Origin: Methylococcales bacterium
Lineage (GTDB): Bacteria > Pseudomonadota > Gammaproteobacteria > Methylococcales > Methylomonadaceae
Direction: 5' to 3'
Length of the DNA stretch: 12,196 nt
NCBI GenBank assembly: GCA_009692395.1
Contig: SHZG01000052.1
Span: 1 to 12,196, forward strand
Shown piece after piece: positions 1 to 7,640 of the stretch. The position numbers were made by a program, and so were the translations under genes. Under the pieces are notes generated by a model. It had not been told where the DNA came from and searched no databases. It saw nothing but the letters and a program-made list of their open reading frames with translations. The stretch's first letter is position 1. Every line of letters starts with the position of its first letter.

Positions 1-147
1 TGGAATTCTTGCCGCCTTATTCACCTGACTTAAATCCTATTGAACACAAATGGGCGCAAGCTAAAGCACTTAGAAGAAAGAAAAACTGCTCCACTGATAC
101 ACTGTTCTCTCAGCTCTTTTAAATCATTTTATTTTGCTTTGGCTATA
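1..147 (+). mobile_element. IS630-family insertion sequence, right-hand end (partial)
   Basis: The window opens inside an IS630-family element. Its transposase gene ends at 122. The outer end probably lies at a TA dinucleotide around 144-147, because IS630 elements insert at and duplicate TA. The exact end is inferred, since the other terminal repeat is outside the window. The element sits just behind the stop codon of hflX, so it does not break that gene, but it may have replaced its terminator. Confidence 0.6.
3..122 (+). CDS. IS630-family transposase, C-terminal end (partial)
   Basis: The reading frame is open from base 3 to a TAA at 120-122 and encodes the last 39 residues of a transposase. 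It contains LPPYSPDLNPIEHKW, the hallmark third catalytic block of the IS630/Tc1-mariner DDE transposases; the E of NPIE is the last acidic residue of the DDE triad. After it come a basic stretch (ALRRKK) and a short tail, as is normal for this family. The rest of the gene lies to the left of the window, so it is not known whether the element is intact. Confidence 0.85.
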   Translation, partial: EFLPPYSPDLNPIEHKWAQAKALRRKKNCSTDTLFSQLF

Positions 148-157
148 CCCGCTTACT

Positions 158-1420
158 TTACAGTTCTTCCGTGACCACCGAACTCAGTAAACCCAAGTGC
201 TTCACATCAATTTCAATCACTAACTCACTGTCACCAAATTCATCAATTGTTTCTTCTAAAATTTGCGCACAAGCGCATAATTTTGCCCGAATATCACCTT
301 GATTAGCTTGTAGATGACAGCGTTTTCTAACTTTAGAGCTGGAAAATAGCTCGCTAAGCACTTGATACAGTAACTCAATACCTACGCCTGTTTCAGCCGA
401 TAACCAAATGCGAATCGCATTGCCTGCATCATCTCGATCAATATGTGGTTGCACGTTATCCAACAAATCAATCTTATTAAAAATTTCGATGCGTCTAATT
501 TTATCCGCGCCAATTTCTTCCAGCACCAAATAAACTTGGCGCATGATTTCATCACGGTCTTCAGCATTTGAATCAACAACGTGAAGTAATAATTCGGCTT
601 CACTGGCTTCTTGCAAAGTTGATTTGAATGCCGCAATCAATTCATGCGGCAGATGACGAATAAATCCCACCGTATCAGCCAGCACAATGTCGGTATTATT
701 CGATAGCGAATAACCGCGCAACGTGGGGTCTAGGGTCGCAAATAACTGGTCGGCAACATAAATCTCCGCACCCGTCAGGGTATTAAATAGCGTTGATTTA
801 CCTGCGTTGGTGTAACCGACTAAAGAAACCGTCGGTACTTCCGATTTTTTACGCTGGCTACGCCCTTGATGACGTTGCTTTTCTACCTTATCCAAACGCT
901 GTTGAATTTGCTTAATACGTCCTGCCAACAAACGGCGGTCGGTTTCTAATTGTGTTTCCCCCGGCCCGCGCAGACCAATACCGCCTTTTTGTCGTTCTAA
1001 ATGTGTCCAGCCGCGCACTAAACGCGTTGATAAATGCTTTAACTGCGCTAATTCAACTTGCAGCTTACCTTCAAACGATTGAGCGCGTTGCGCAAAAATA
1101 TCCAAAATCAAGCCGTTTCTATCCACTACGCGCACGCCTAAAAAACCTTCAAGATTTCTTTCCTGACTAGGCGATAACGGATGGTTAAACAACACCACAT
1201 GGGCTTCATATTCTTCAACGGCTAATTTAAGTTCGTCTAACTTACCTTTACCAATAAAATATTTAGAATCAGGGCGTTGACGATTGCCTGTCACCACATA
1301 AACAGGATTAGTCGCCGCTGATTTAGCGAGTTCTTTTAACTCCGCGAGATTTTCTTGGTCATAACGAAAACTGATGTGAACGAGAATGGCTCGTTCACCT
1401 GAATCGGGGCGATCAAACAC
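158..1420 (-). CDS. hflX: GTPase HflX, ribosome-associated
   Basis: A 420-residue protein of the HflX family, close to the usual length (about 426 in E. coli). HflX binds the 50S subunit and splits stalled or hibernating ribosomes, using GTP. The N-terminal HflX domain (about 1-190) carries the signature RGPGETQLETDRR at 151-163. The G domain follows: P-loop GYTNAGKS (202-209), G2 around LFATLDPTLR (226-235), DTVG (249-252), NKID (315-318) and an SA motif (341-342). The start is GTG at 1420: the next codon but one upstream in frame is a stop, and GGAG (1427-1430) lies 6 bases before the start. It follows hfq by 140 bp on the same strand, the conserved hfq-hflX order, so co-transcription is likely. 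An IS630 element lies 36 bp behind its stop. Confidence 0.96.
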   Translation of the reverse strand: MFDRPDSGERAILVHISFRYDQENLAELKELAKSAATNPVYVVTGNRQRPDSKYFIGKGKLDELKLAVEEYEAHVVLFNHPLSPSQERNLEGFLGVRVVDRNGLILDIFAQRAQSFEGKLQVELAQLKHLSTRLVRGWTHLERQKGGIGLRGPGETQLETDRRLLAGRIKQIQQRLDKVEKQRHQGRSQRKKSEVPTVSLVGYTNAGKSTLFNTLTGAEIYVADQLFATLDPTLRGYSLSNNTDIVLADTVGFIRHLPHELIAAFKSTLQEASEAELLLHVVDSNAEDRDEIMRQVYLVLEEIGADKIRRIEIFNKIDLLDNVQPHIDRDDAGNAIRIWLSAETGVGIELLYQVLSELFSSSKVRKRCHLQANQGDIRAKLCACAQILEETIDEFGDSELVIEIDVKHLGLLSSVVTEEL

Positions 1421-1560
1421 ACACTACTCCGTTGACACATTTACCTAAAAGTCTTGAATCACTTTTAAGAGGGGTTAAGGATTTTTTTAGGCGTGCCAAA
1501 ACGTTTACGCGAAAAACTTTTGCAAAATCTATTACCAAAAAATGGCGAAGAGTGTACAGC

Positions 1561-1800
1561 TTATTCCTCACTGGATTCATTATCACGCGTCAGATTAACT
1601 GACTTACTCGGTACGATGGTTGAAATAGCGTGCTTATAAACCATCTGGCTGACGGTATTTTTTAGCATAATCACATACTGATCAAACGAATCAATTTTCC
1701 CCTGTAACTTTATGCCGTTGACAAGAAAAATTGACACTGGGACGTGTTCTTTTCTAAGCGCATTTAGAAAAGTATCCTGTAAATTTTGACCTTTTGACAT
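1561..1800 (-). CDS. hfq: RNA chaperone Hfq
   Basis: A 79-residue Hfq, the ring-shaped hexameric Sm-like protein that pairs small regulatory RNAs with mRNAs. Sm1 is seen in GIKLQGKIDSFDQYVIMLKN and Sm2 in YKHAISTIVPS, with the conserved QNLQD near the N-terminus and the K-H pair of the uridine-binding proximal face. The rim patch reads RKEH (16-19), where E. coli has RRER, so two of its three arginines are replaced by Lys and His. The acidic tail (DNESSEE) is short. The start at 1800 is chosen because AAGGAG (1808-1813) lies 7 bases upstream and the protein then matches the family start MSKGQNLQD; an upstream in-frame ATG at 1863 has no family support. miaA, often upstream of hfq in gammaproteobacteria, is absent; nrdJ lies there instead, on the other strand. 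Confidence 0.97.
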   Translation of the reverse strand: MSKGQNLQDTFLNALRKEHVPVSIFLVNGIKLQGKIDSFDQYVIMLKNTVSQMVYKHAISTIVPSKSVNLTRDNESSEE

Positions 1801-1875
1801 CCGATTTCTCCTTATTATTAATAGTTGTTTGCTTAAGATAACTGCAATTACCAACCAATACAAATTATTATCTTG

Positions 1876-1904
1876 GCTATACTAAATTTTAAATCATCAA
1901 TGAA
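1876..1904 (-). promoter_or_regulatory. Candidate hfq promoter
   Basis: On the minus strand TTCATT (1899-1904) and TATAGC (1876-1881) are separated by 17 bp, the preferred sigma-70 spacing. Both boxes are imperfect (3/6 and 4/6 matches). Transcription would begin about 65-70 bases before hfq. This is a weak sequence-only call. Confidence 0.25.
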
Positions 1905-2000
1905 GTGCGTGTATGGCTACGCATCCTATAAAAATCAATGGCAAGCTTTATTTTTTCTATTTTTAGCGGATGTGTGGTAGCGATACTATTGCTATTTTTA

Positions 2001-2031
2001 TTGCATAAAGCACTATATGTTGTGCTATTAT
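2001..2031 (+). promoter_or_regulatory. Candidate nrdJ promoter overlapping the NrdR boxes
   Basis: TATTAT (2026-2031) is a good -10 match (5/6) lying in the 15-bp gap between the two NrdR boxes. TTGCAT (2001-2006) is a poor -35 candidate at a long 19-bp spacing. An alternative -35 is TTGCTA at 1989-1994. Whichever is used, the first NrdR box falls between or over the promoter elements, which suits repression. The remainder of the 1801-2148 gap holds nothing else I can name. Confidence 0.3.
2010..2025 (+). promoter_or_regulatory. NrdR box 1
   Basis: GCACTATATGTTGTGC is an almost perfect palindrome that fits the known NrdR box consensus ACACWATATATWGTGT, including all the core C-W-A-T-A-T-x-T-W-G positions. 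NrdR is the zinc/ATP-cone repressor of ribonucleotide reductase genes and binds paired boxes. Its position 124 bp before the nrdJ start codon, with a second box 31 bp further on, makes this a strong call. Confidence 0.85.
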
Positions 2032-2040
2032 ATTAAAAAA

Positions 2041-2056
2041 TATCTACATATAGACA
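2041..2056 (+). promoter_or_regulatory. NrdR box 2
   Basis: TATCTACATATAGACA matches the NrdR core (CTACATATAG against CWATATATWG, one mismatch) with weaker flanks. It starts exactly 31 bp after box 1, leaving a 15-bp gap. That is the three-helical-turn spacing described for tandem NrdR boxes and puts both sites on the same face of the DNA. Confidence 0.8.
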
Positions 2057-2148
2057 TTAATCGGCAATTATCTAATAATGCTAACCTGCTGATTTATCGT
2101 TTATTTTCGTACTCTTCACACACAAAAACTGCCTAGGAAAACATATCC

Positions 2149-5100
2149 ATGACTGCACAACTTCACGTCATCGCCAATAATGTGACCGCAATCCCCTTTC
2201 AAGATGCCTCAATGGATATATGGGACACCAAATATCGCCTAAAAACCAAGGACGGCGTAGCACGTGACGGCACGATTGATGAAACCTACCAGCGTGTTGC
2301 TAAAGCCCTCTCAGAAGTTGAAAAAACCGAAGCGCAACAAAAACAATACTACAAAGAATTTTTGTGGGCATTACGTCAAGGCGTTATTCCCGCAGGGCGT
2401 ATTATTTCCAATGCGGGTGCATTAGCGCATAAGCCCTCAACCTCAACGATAAATTGTACTGTGTCAGGGACTATCGAAGACTCTATGGATGATATTCTGC
2501 ATAAAGTGCATGAAGCAGGGCTTACGCTAAAAGCGGGCTGTGTCGCGCCGAATACCTTAGTCTGTACTGAAAAAGGCTATGTCACCGCACAACAAGCCGT
2601 GACTGAACAGCATCAACACATTCTCAGTTATGACCGTGACGCTCATCGCTTTGAAATGCGTCCTATTCTAAAACATATAACCACCATCGTGCCTACCGAT
2701 GAAAATATTGAAATTAGCTCATATCTAGGCACATTGACCACCTCAATTAAACATCCTGTATTAGTCTATCGTGATGATAGATTACAGTACGTTCGAGCCG
2801 ATGACATTACCCAAGCCGATGCGTTAGTAAGCTATCAATTACCTTGGCAAGCCGATAAAAAATCAGCCTTAAAAGCATGGTTCGCAGGAGCGCATTTAGG
2901 TGATGGTTCAGCGTATGAAAAACACATCACTTATACCGATACACGCGAAAAATGGCAAGACAAAGCCAATGCGTATGGTCAACGCCTGATTTTCAAAATC
3001 CGCGCCGCTGAACGTGAAGTGGTCGAGCGTTACACGCAATTTTTTCACCAATTTTATAACTGCCAAGCGCAAGTTGTCTCAACAGTCACAGCCAATAACA
3101 CCCCAGTTTGGGATTTTACCGTTGCCAGTTTTGAAGCCAGTGCCGCCATTAAATTCATTGATAATCAAATTGGCAAAAAAACCGCGACCTTAAAAGTCCC
3201 ACAATGGATTAAACAGGCCCCAAACCGTCATTTTTTACCCTTCCTAGCAGGTCTTATTGATACCGATGGCACTGTTGCCAAAGCAAACGGCAGTGCAATT
3301 TTAAGCTGTCAAAGTGGTGAATTTGCGCGTGAAATTCAAACATTGTTAGCCTTGTTTGGTGTACATGGCGCGATTACCGCAAGAAAAACCCGCTCGCATG
3401 AATACAACGGCTCGCTTATTAAAGACAGCGGTGGCTATAACATTAAAATATCTGACTCAGCATTTTTACAAAACCTAGCTGCTTTTATGGCAGATAGCGG
3501 TAAGAAAAATCGCATTAAAGCCCATCAAACTCAGGCGGGACAGTATGACCACTATGTCATGACCACCGCGTTACGAACTGCACTAGACGCTTGTTCATCC
3601 AAGCTAAGCCACACCGAAAAACAGGCGGCGGGCTTTTATCATAGCAAGCCCCAACACCATACTGTCAGTCGCGTTTATCTCGATAAATGGGCAGGATTAT
3701 TCCCCGCATTAACCGCGTTTATTGATGTTGTCCGTCAACTCCGTCCAGTTAAAGCAATTCGCCGTGATTTGGACATCGGTGAAATATTTTATGATTTCAC
3801 TGTTGACACGCATAACAACTATTTAGCAGGCAACAATGGTCTTTATACGATACACAACTGCGGAATTGGCTATGAATTTTCTACCCTAAGACCCAAAGAT
3901 GCTTACGTCTCAGGTGCAGGTGCATATACCTCAGGCCCGCTGTCATTCATGGATATTTACGACAAAATGTGTTTCACCGTCTCGTCCGCAGGTGGCAGAC
4001 GTGGTGCGCAAATGGCAACCTTTGATATTGCCCATCCCGATGTCGTTGAATATATCCGTGCCAAACGTGAAGACGGTCGTTTACGCCAATTCAACTTATC
4101 GTTATTAATTACTGCCGAATTTATGCTGGCAGTTAAAAACGATGCACCGTGGGCGTTGTCGTTTCCTGTCACTCAAAAAGAAGTCAAAGTCGATAAGCTG
4201 GATTTGAACGATACATCACTGATAGTCTGGCGTGACTTACCCAGCACCGCAAACTACGTCCTCAATGATGCAGGCTTAGTCGCGTGTAAAATCATCAAAA
4301 CCATTCCAGCGCGTCGCCTCTGGGACATTATCATGAGTTCCACTTATGATTACGCCGAACCAGGATTTATCCTCATCGACAAAGTCAACGAGATGAACAA
4401 TAACTGGTTCTGCGAAAAAATTCGTGCAACTAACCCGTGCGTTACCGCTGATACCCGTTTGCACACCCAATACGGTATGGTCAAAATAGGCGACCTTTAT
4501 GCAAATGGCGCGAAACTGGACGTGACCGTTGATAACCGTGCTTTGGAGCTAGAAAGCAAAGGTACATCTGTTCGATCTGCTAAACCTGCGTTTATGACGG
4601 CGCAATCAGCCGATGTTTATCGTGTTACCACTAAAGACGGCTACGAAATTAAAGCAACTGAATGGCATGATTTTTACACTGATAAAGGCAAAATAAAACT
4701 CAAAGACCTTAAATTGGGCGATAAATTATTGATTCAATCAGGCAAAGGTCAGTTCGGTATACAAGGCGACAAAAACTTCGGCACATTATTAGGCTTAATT
4801 ACAGGTGATGGACACTTCACTAATCGCGGTCAAAATCAACAAGCGGCGATTATTAGCCTATGGAATAATGACCGTGTGTTCGCGCCTCAATTGGTTGGTT
4901 ATATTAATCACTTGTTAGCCGTCTCAAATATAGCCACCAGCAGCCTGAAAAAATCACACACCGTCTCGGCTGTTGCTGTACCAGAACGTAACATGGTTAT
5001 GATTCGTTCTATTTTACTGGCGCGTTTATTAGAGCTATATGGCTTTAATAAAGACAGTAAATTAAGCGTACCCGAAGTGATTTGGCAAGGCACAGAAGAC

Positions 5101-6753
5101 TGCGTAAAAGGCTATTTGAGTGCGTTATTTCAAGCGGATGGTACGGTTAATATATCAGGAAAAAGTAAATCCTGTTCAGTACGATTAGCATCATCTCACC
5201 CGCAATTACTCAAAGATATACAAGCACTACTGGCTAATTTTGGTATTTTTTGCCGTATCTACAAACGCCGCGAAGCGTCATCAAGACTGTTACCTGACGG
5301 TAAAGGCGGACAAAAGGCTTATGCGTGTAAAGCAGATTATGAACTTACCATCGATGGACAATCCAGAGAACTATTTATGCAGGAGATTGGTTTTTTAGGT
5401 GAAGAAAAAAACCAAAAATATAAAGACTGGGTGATTGATAAAAAATTACTGAAAAAACAAAGGCACTTAAGTGAAATTGCTGAAATTACTTTTATGGGTA
5501 CAGAAGCTGTTTTTGATACCACACAAAATGACCATAATACCGTTATTTTTAATGGCATTGTAACAGGACAATGCGGCGAGCAACCACTCCCGCCGTATGG
5601 TAGTTGCCTTCTAGGCTCAATCAACCTGACTCGCTTTGTCAAAAAACCGTTCACTAATGAGGCGTCTTTTGACTGGGATAGTTACCGCAAAACCATCCGC
5701 GTTTTTACTCGAATGTTGGACAACGTGGTGGAAATTAACGGTCTACCGTTGCCGCAACAACGTGATGAAATTATCAGTAAGCGTCGGCATGGTATGGGCT
5801 ATTTGGGCTTAGGTTCGACGGTGACTATGTTGGGAATGCGTTATGGTGATGCGCACTCGGTGCAGTTTACCGAAGACGTGACCAAAATTCTCGCCATCGA
5901 AGGCTGGAAAGAAGGCTTAACGCTGGCAAAAGAAAAAGGTGCGGCACCTATCATGGAACAGTCGTTCACTGTCACCAATGCCATGTTGCACCAACGCCCT
6001 GAAATGATTACCGACGGCTATAAAGTCGGCGATAGCATTACAGGCAAAGTATTACACGCTAAATACAGCCGCTATATGCAGCAACTGGCACAAGAAGAAC
6101 CTGAATTAGTGGCTGAATTGATTGAGACAGGCGCACGCTTTACCCATCACAGCTCAATTGCCCCCACTGGAACAATCTCTTTATCCTTGGCAAACAACGC
6201 CAGTAACGGCATAGAACCGAGTTTTGCGCATCACTATTCACGCAACATCATTCGCCAAGGCAAAAAGTCCAAAGAAAAAATCGATGTATTTTCGTTTGAA
6301 TTGTTAGCGTATCGGGAAATGGTCAATGCTGATGCCATGCCTTACAGCGATAATCCAGACCACCAACTGCCTGCGTATTTTATCGCCGCAGATGATGTCA
6401 CCCCCAAACAACACGTTGATATACAAGCAGCGGCGCAAAAATGGATAGATTCCTCGATTTCCAAAACTGCCAACGTACCGACTGATTTTCCTTACGAAGA
6501 TTTTAAAGATATTTATCAATACGCTTACGACAAAGGGCTAAAAGGTTGCACCACCTTCCGCTTCAACCCCGAAGTCTTCCAAGGCGTATTAGTCAAAGCC
6601 TCAGACCTAGAAAACACCACTTACCAATTCACCCTAGAAGACGGTGAAGTCATCGAACTAAAAGGCAATGATGAAATTGAATACGACGGCGAAATCCACA
6701 GCGCGGCGAATTTGTTTGATGCGTTGAAAGAGGGGTATTACGGGAAACTTTAA
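2149..6753 (+). CDS. nrdJ: Class II (AdoCbl-dependent) ribonucleotide reductase NrdJa precursor with two inteins
   Basis: This 1534-codon frame encodes the catalytic chain of the B12-dependent ribonucleotide reductase, which makes deoxyribonucleotides with or without oxygen. Exteins are residues 1-130, 571-763 and 1142-1534, giving a 716-residue mature protein. Active-site residues by alignment from memory with T. maritima NrdJ: redox Cys103 (INCTV), Asn762, thiyl-radical Cys1142, Glu1144 (NP|CGEQ) and redox partner Cys1153 (GSCLLGSINL). In mature numbering these are Cys103, Asn322, Cys324, Glu326 and Cys335. The 11-residue step between the last two cysteines is the same as in T. maritima. 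The chain stops at LKEGYYGKL without the C-terminal redox cysteine pair, as in Pseudomonas NrdJa; that part is encoded separately at 9097-9789. The ATG at 2149 has AGGA (2135-2138) 10 bases upstream. Two NrdR boxes precede it. Confidence 0.96.
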   Translation: MTAQLHVIANNVTAIPFQDASMDIWDTKYRLKTKDGVARDGTIDETYQRVAKALSEVEKTEAQQKQYYKEFLWALRQGVIPAGRIISNAGALAHKPSTSTINCTVSGTIEDSMDDILHKVHEAGLTLKAGCVAPNTLVCTEKGYVTAQQAVTEQHQHILSYDRDAHRFEMRPILKHITTIVPTDENIEISSYLGTLTTSIKHPVLVYRDDRLQYVRADDITQADALVSYQLPWQADKKSALKAWFAGAHLGDGSAYEKHITYTDTREKWQDKANAYGQRLIFKIRAAEREVVERYTQFFHQFYNCQAQVVSTVTANNTPVWDFTVASFEASAAIKFIDNQIGKKTATLKVPQWIKQAPNRHFLPFLAGLIDTDGTVAKANGSAILSCQSGEFAREIQTLLALFGVHGAITARKTRSHEYNGSLIKDSGGYNIKISDSAFLQNLAAFMADSGKKNRIKAHQTQAGQYDHYVMTTALRTALDACSSKLSHTEKQAAGFYHSKPQHHTVSRVYLDKWAGLFPALTAFIDVVRQLRPVKAIRRDLDIGEIFYDFTVDTHNNYLAGNNGLYTIHNCGIGYEFSTLRPKDAYVSGAGAYTSGPLSFMDIYDKMCFTVSSAGGRRGAQMATFDIAHPDVVEYIRAKREDGRLRQFNLSLLITAEFMLAVKNDAPWALSFPVTQKEVKVDKLDLNDTSLIVWRDLPSTANYVLNDAGLVACKIIKTIPARRLWDIIMSSTYDYAEPGFILIDKVNEMNNNWFCEKIRATNPCVTADTRLHTQYGMVKIGDLYANGAKLDVTVDNRALELESKGTSVRSAKPAFMTAQSADVYRVTTKDGYEIKATEWHDFYTDKGKIKLKDLKLGDKLLIQSGKGQFGIQGDKNFGTLLGLITGDGHFTNRGQNQQAAIISLWNNDRVFAPQLVGYINHLLAVSNIATSSLKKSHTVSAVAVPERNMVMIRSILLARLLELYGFNKDSKLSVPEVIWQGTEDCVKGYLSALFQADGTVNISGKSKSCSVRLASSHPQLLKDIQALLANFGIFCRIYKRREASSRLLPDGKGGQKAYACKADYELTIDGQSRELFMQEIGFLGEEKNQKYKDWVIDKKLLKKQRHLSEIAEITFMGTEAVFDTTQNDHNTVIFNGIVTGQCGEQPLPPYGSCLLGSINLTRFVKKPFTNEASFDWDSYRKTIRVFTRMLDNVVEINGLPLPQQRDEIISKRRHGMGYLGLGSTVTMLGMRYGDAHSVQFTEDVTKILAIEGWKEGLTLAKEKGAAPIMEQSFTVTNAMLHQRPEMITDGYKVGDSITGKVLHAKYSRYMQQLAQEEPELVAELIETGARFTHHSSIAPTGTISLSLANNASNGIEPSFAHHYSRNIIRQGKKSKEKIDVFSFELLAYREMVNADAMPYSDNPDHQLPAYFIAADDVTPKQHVDIQAAAQKWIDSSISKTANVPTDFPYEDFKDIYQYAYDKGLKGCTTFRFNPEVFQGVLVKASDLENTTYQFTLEDGEVIELKGNDEIEYDGEIHSAANLFDALKEGYYGKL
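2539..3858 (+). other. Intein 1 in NrdJ (440 residues, LAGLIDADG homing endonuclease)
   Basis: Precursor residues 131-570, inserted in the sequence LKAG|CGIGYEF. Splicing blocks: Cys131 as the first residue (CVAPNTLVC, block A); block B around 194-204 with H202 (TSIKHPV), where Ser199 replaces the usual Thr of TxxH; block F at 547-559 (FYDFTVDTHNNYL); and block G ending His569-Asn570, followed by Cys571 as the +1 nucleophile. The endonuclease domain has two LAGLIDADG motifs, FAGAHLGDG (245-253) and LAGLIDTDG (366-374), each keeping its catalytic aspartate (D252, D373). All parts for self-splicing and homing appear intact. The exact boundaries are supported because joining residue 130 to 571 restores the normal reductase sequence. 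Confidence 0.95.
4438..5571 (+). other. Intein 2 in NrdJ (378 residues, LAGLIDADG endonuclease, C-terminal Gln)
   Basis: Precursor residues 764-1141, inserted in ATNP|CGEQ at the catalytic thiyl-radical cysteine. Block A begins Cys764 (CVTADTRL). Block B has T837 and H840 (TEWH). Endonuclease motifs are LLGLITGDG (880-888) and YLSALFQADG (989-998), with aspartates D887 and D997 present. Block F is VFDTTQNDHN (1121-1130). The last residues are Gly1140-Gln1141, not the usual His-Asn. Gln-ending inteins are a known minority class able to splice. The +1 residue Cys1142 serves both as splicing nucleophile and, after splicing, as the reductase's radical cysteine. The boundaries restore the conserved NPCGEQPLPPYGSC. 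Confidence 0.95.
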
Positions 6754-6770
6754 AAATGGAGTTTTGTTAT

Positions 6771-7502
6771 ATGAACCAACAGTTTTCCGAATACATCGTT
6801 TATGTTGATGAAAGCGGCGATCATGGCTTAGAAACTATAGATCCAAATTATCCTGTGTTTGTCTTGGCTGTTTGTATTTTCAAAAAGTCAGACTATGCCA
6901 ATATCGCCGTGCCATTATTACAAAGCTTTAAATTCAAACATTTTGGGCATGACCAAATTATTTTGCATGAGCGTGATATTCGTAAAAATATCGGAGGCTT
7001 TTCCTTTTTCTTAGGTAAAAAAGAATTAAAAACTCAGTTTTTAAATGAATGAACAGATATAGTCCAAACAACACCATTTACACTTATGTCTGTCGTGATT
7101 AAAAAAGAAGCCTATAGAGCGCGTTATCATGAACCCACAAACCCTTACCATATCGCTTTACGCTATGGATTAGAGCGATTATTTTACTTTTTGCGTCAAC
7201 AACACGCTGAACAATACACGACACATATCGTAGTAGAACAGCGGGGCAAAGTAGAAGATAACGAATTAGAACTGGAGTTTTACAGAGTTTGTGATGGTGA
7301 TAACTACGACAAACAAAAACTGCCTTTTAATCTAGTATTTGCCGATAAACAAAGCCATTCAACAGGATTACAACTGGCTGATTTAATCGCTAGACCTATT
7401 GGTTTAAAAACATTAAAACCAGAACAGCCGAATAGAGCGTTTACGATTATTGAAGAGAAACTTTACAAAAATGGCAAGAATAGTGCAGTAGGTTACGGAT
7501 GA
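6771..7502 (+). pseudogene. DUF3800 domain protein, interrupted by one in-frame TGA
   Basis: The first half (to 7052) contains YVDESGDHG near the N-terminus, the hallmark of DUF3800 proteins. These are predicted metal-dependent, RNase H-like fold proteins often found with mobile or defence genes; their true function is unsettled. A TGA at 7050-7052 stops the frame. The very same frame continues without any indel through TDIVQTTPFTLM to 7502 and holds the rest of the domain: VVEQRG, FADKQSH and LADLIARPIG, which supply the remaining conserved acidic residues. A single base change could create this stop. The start at 6771 is preferred: GGAG (6758-6761) is 9 bases upstream and MNQQFSEY leads straight into the domain. 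An ATG at 6756, three bases after nrdJ, is the alternative. A separate restart at 7086 lacks a ribosome site. It is most likely a recent pseudogene; readthrough or a sequencing error is possible. Confidence 0.8.
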
Positions 7503-7519
7503 AAATGTTTTCCCTAAAA

Positions 7520-7560
7520 ACAAAAAGCCCCGATGAACTAAATCCACCGAGGCTTTTTGT
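7520..7560 (+). terminator. Rho-independent terminator, probably bidirectional
   Basis: ACAAAAAGCC (7520-7529) pairs perfectly with GGCTTTTTGT (7551-7560) around a 21-base loop that can add two more pairs. The run of T in the right arm, and of A in the left arm, lets it act in either direction. It lies 18 bases after the DUF3800 stop codon and would end transcription coming from nrdJ. Confidence 0.75.
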
Positions 7561-7640
7561 CGACCGAGAATTCCCAATCCTTAAGATGAATTATGAAGTA
7601 GCTATCACACAAAGTCAAATGACAAAATTGTAGGTTGGCG

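Noticed and set aside
952..1170. 72-codon plus-strand frame inside hflX
   Set aside because: Shadow of hflX; no ribosome site, and the protein text is meaningless beside the clear GTPase.
1445..1500. Hairpin between hfq and hflX as a terminator
   Set aside because: AAAAGT/ACTTTT gives only six weak pairs with an 8-base loop and no proper T-tract, so it is unlikely to stop hfq-hflX read-through.
1801..1863. N-terminal extension of Hfq from an ATG at 1863
   Set aside because: The extension covers the Shine-Dalgarno sequence of the true start and is unlike any Hfq.
1873..1881. Repeat of TTGGCTATAC shared with the left IS630 end (about 139-148), suggesting a MITE
   Set aside because: Only about ten bases match and no inverse partner was found nearby, so chance is the simpler explanation.
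1864..2148. Cobalamin riboswitch before the B12-dependent reductase gene
   Set aside because: Biologically plausible, but I see no B12-box-like sequence or multi-helix leader. The short hairpin at 1906-1923 is too small, and the NrdR boxes explain the control.
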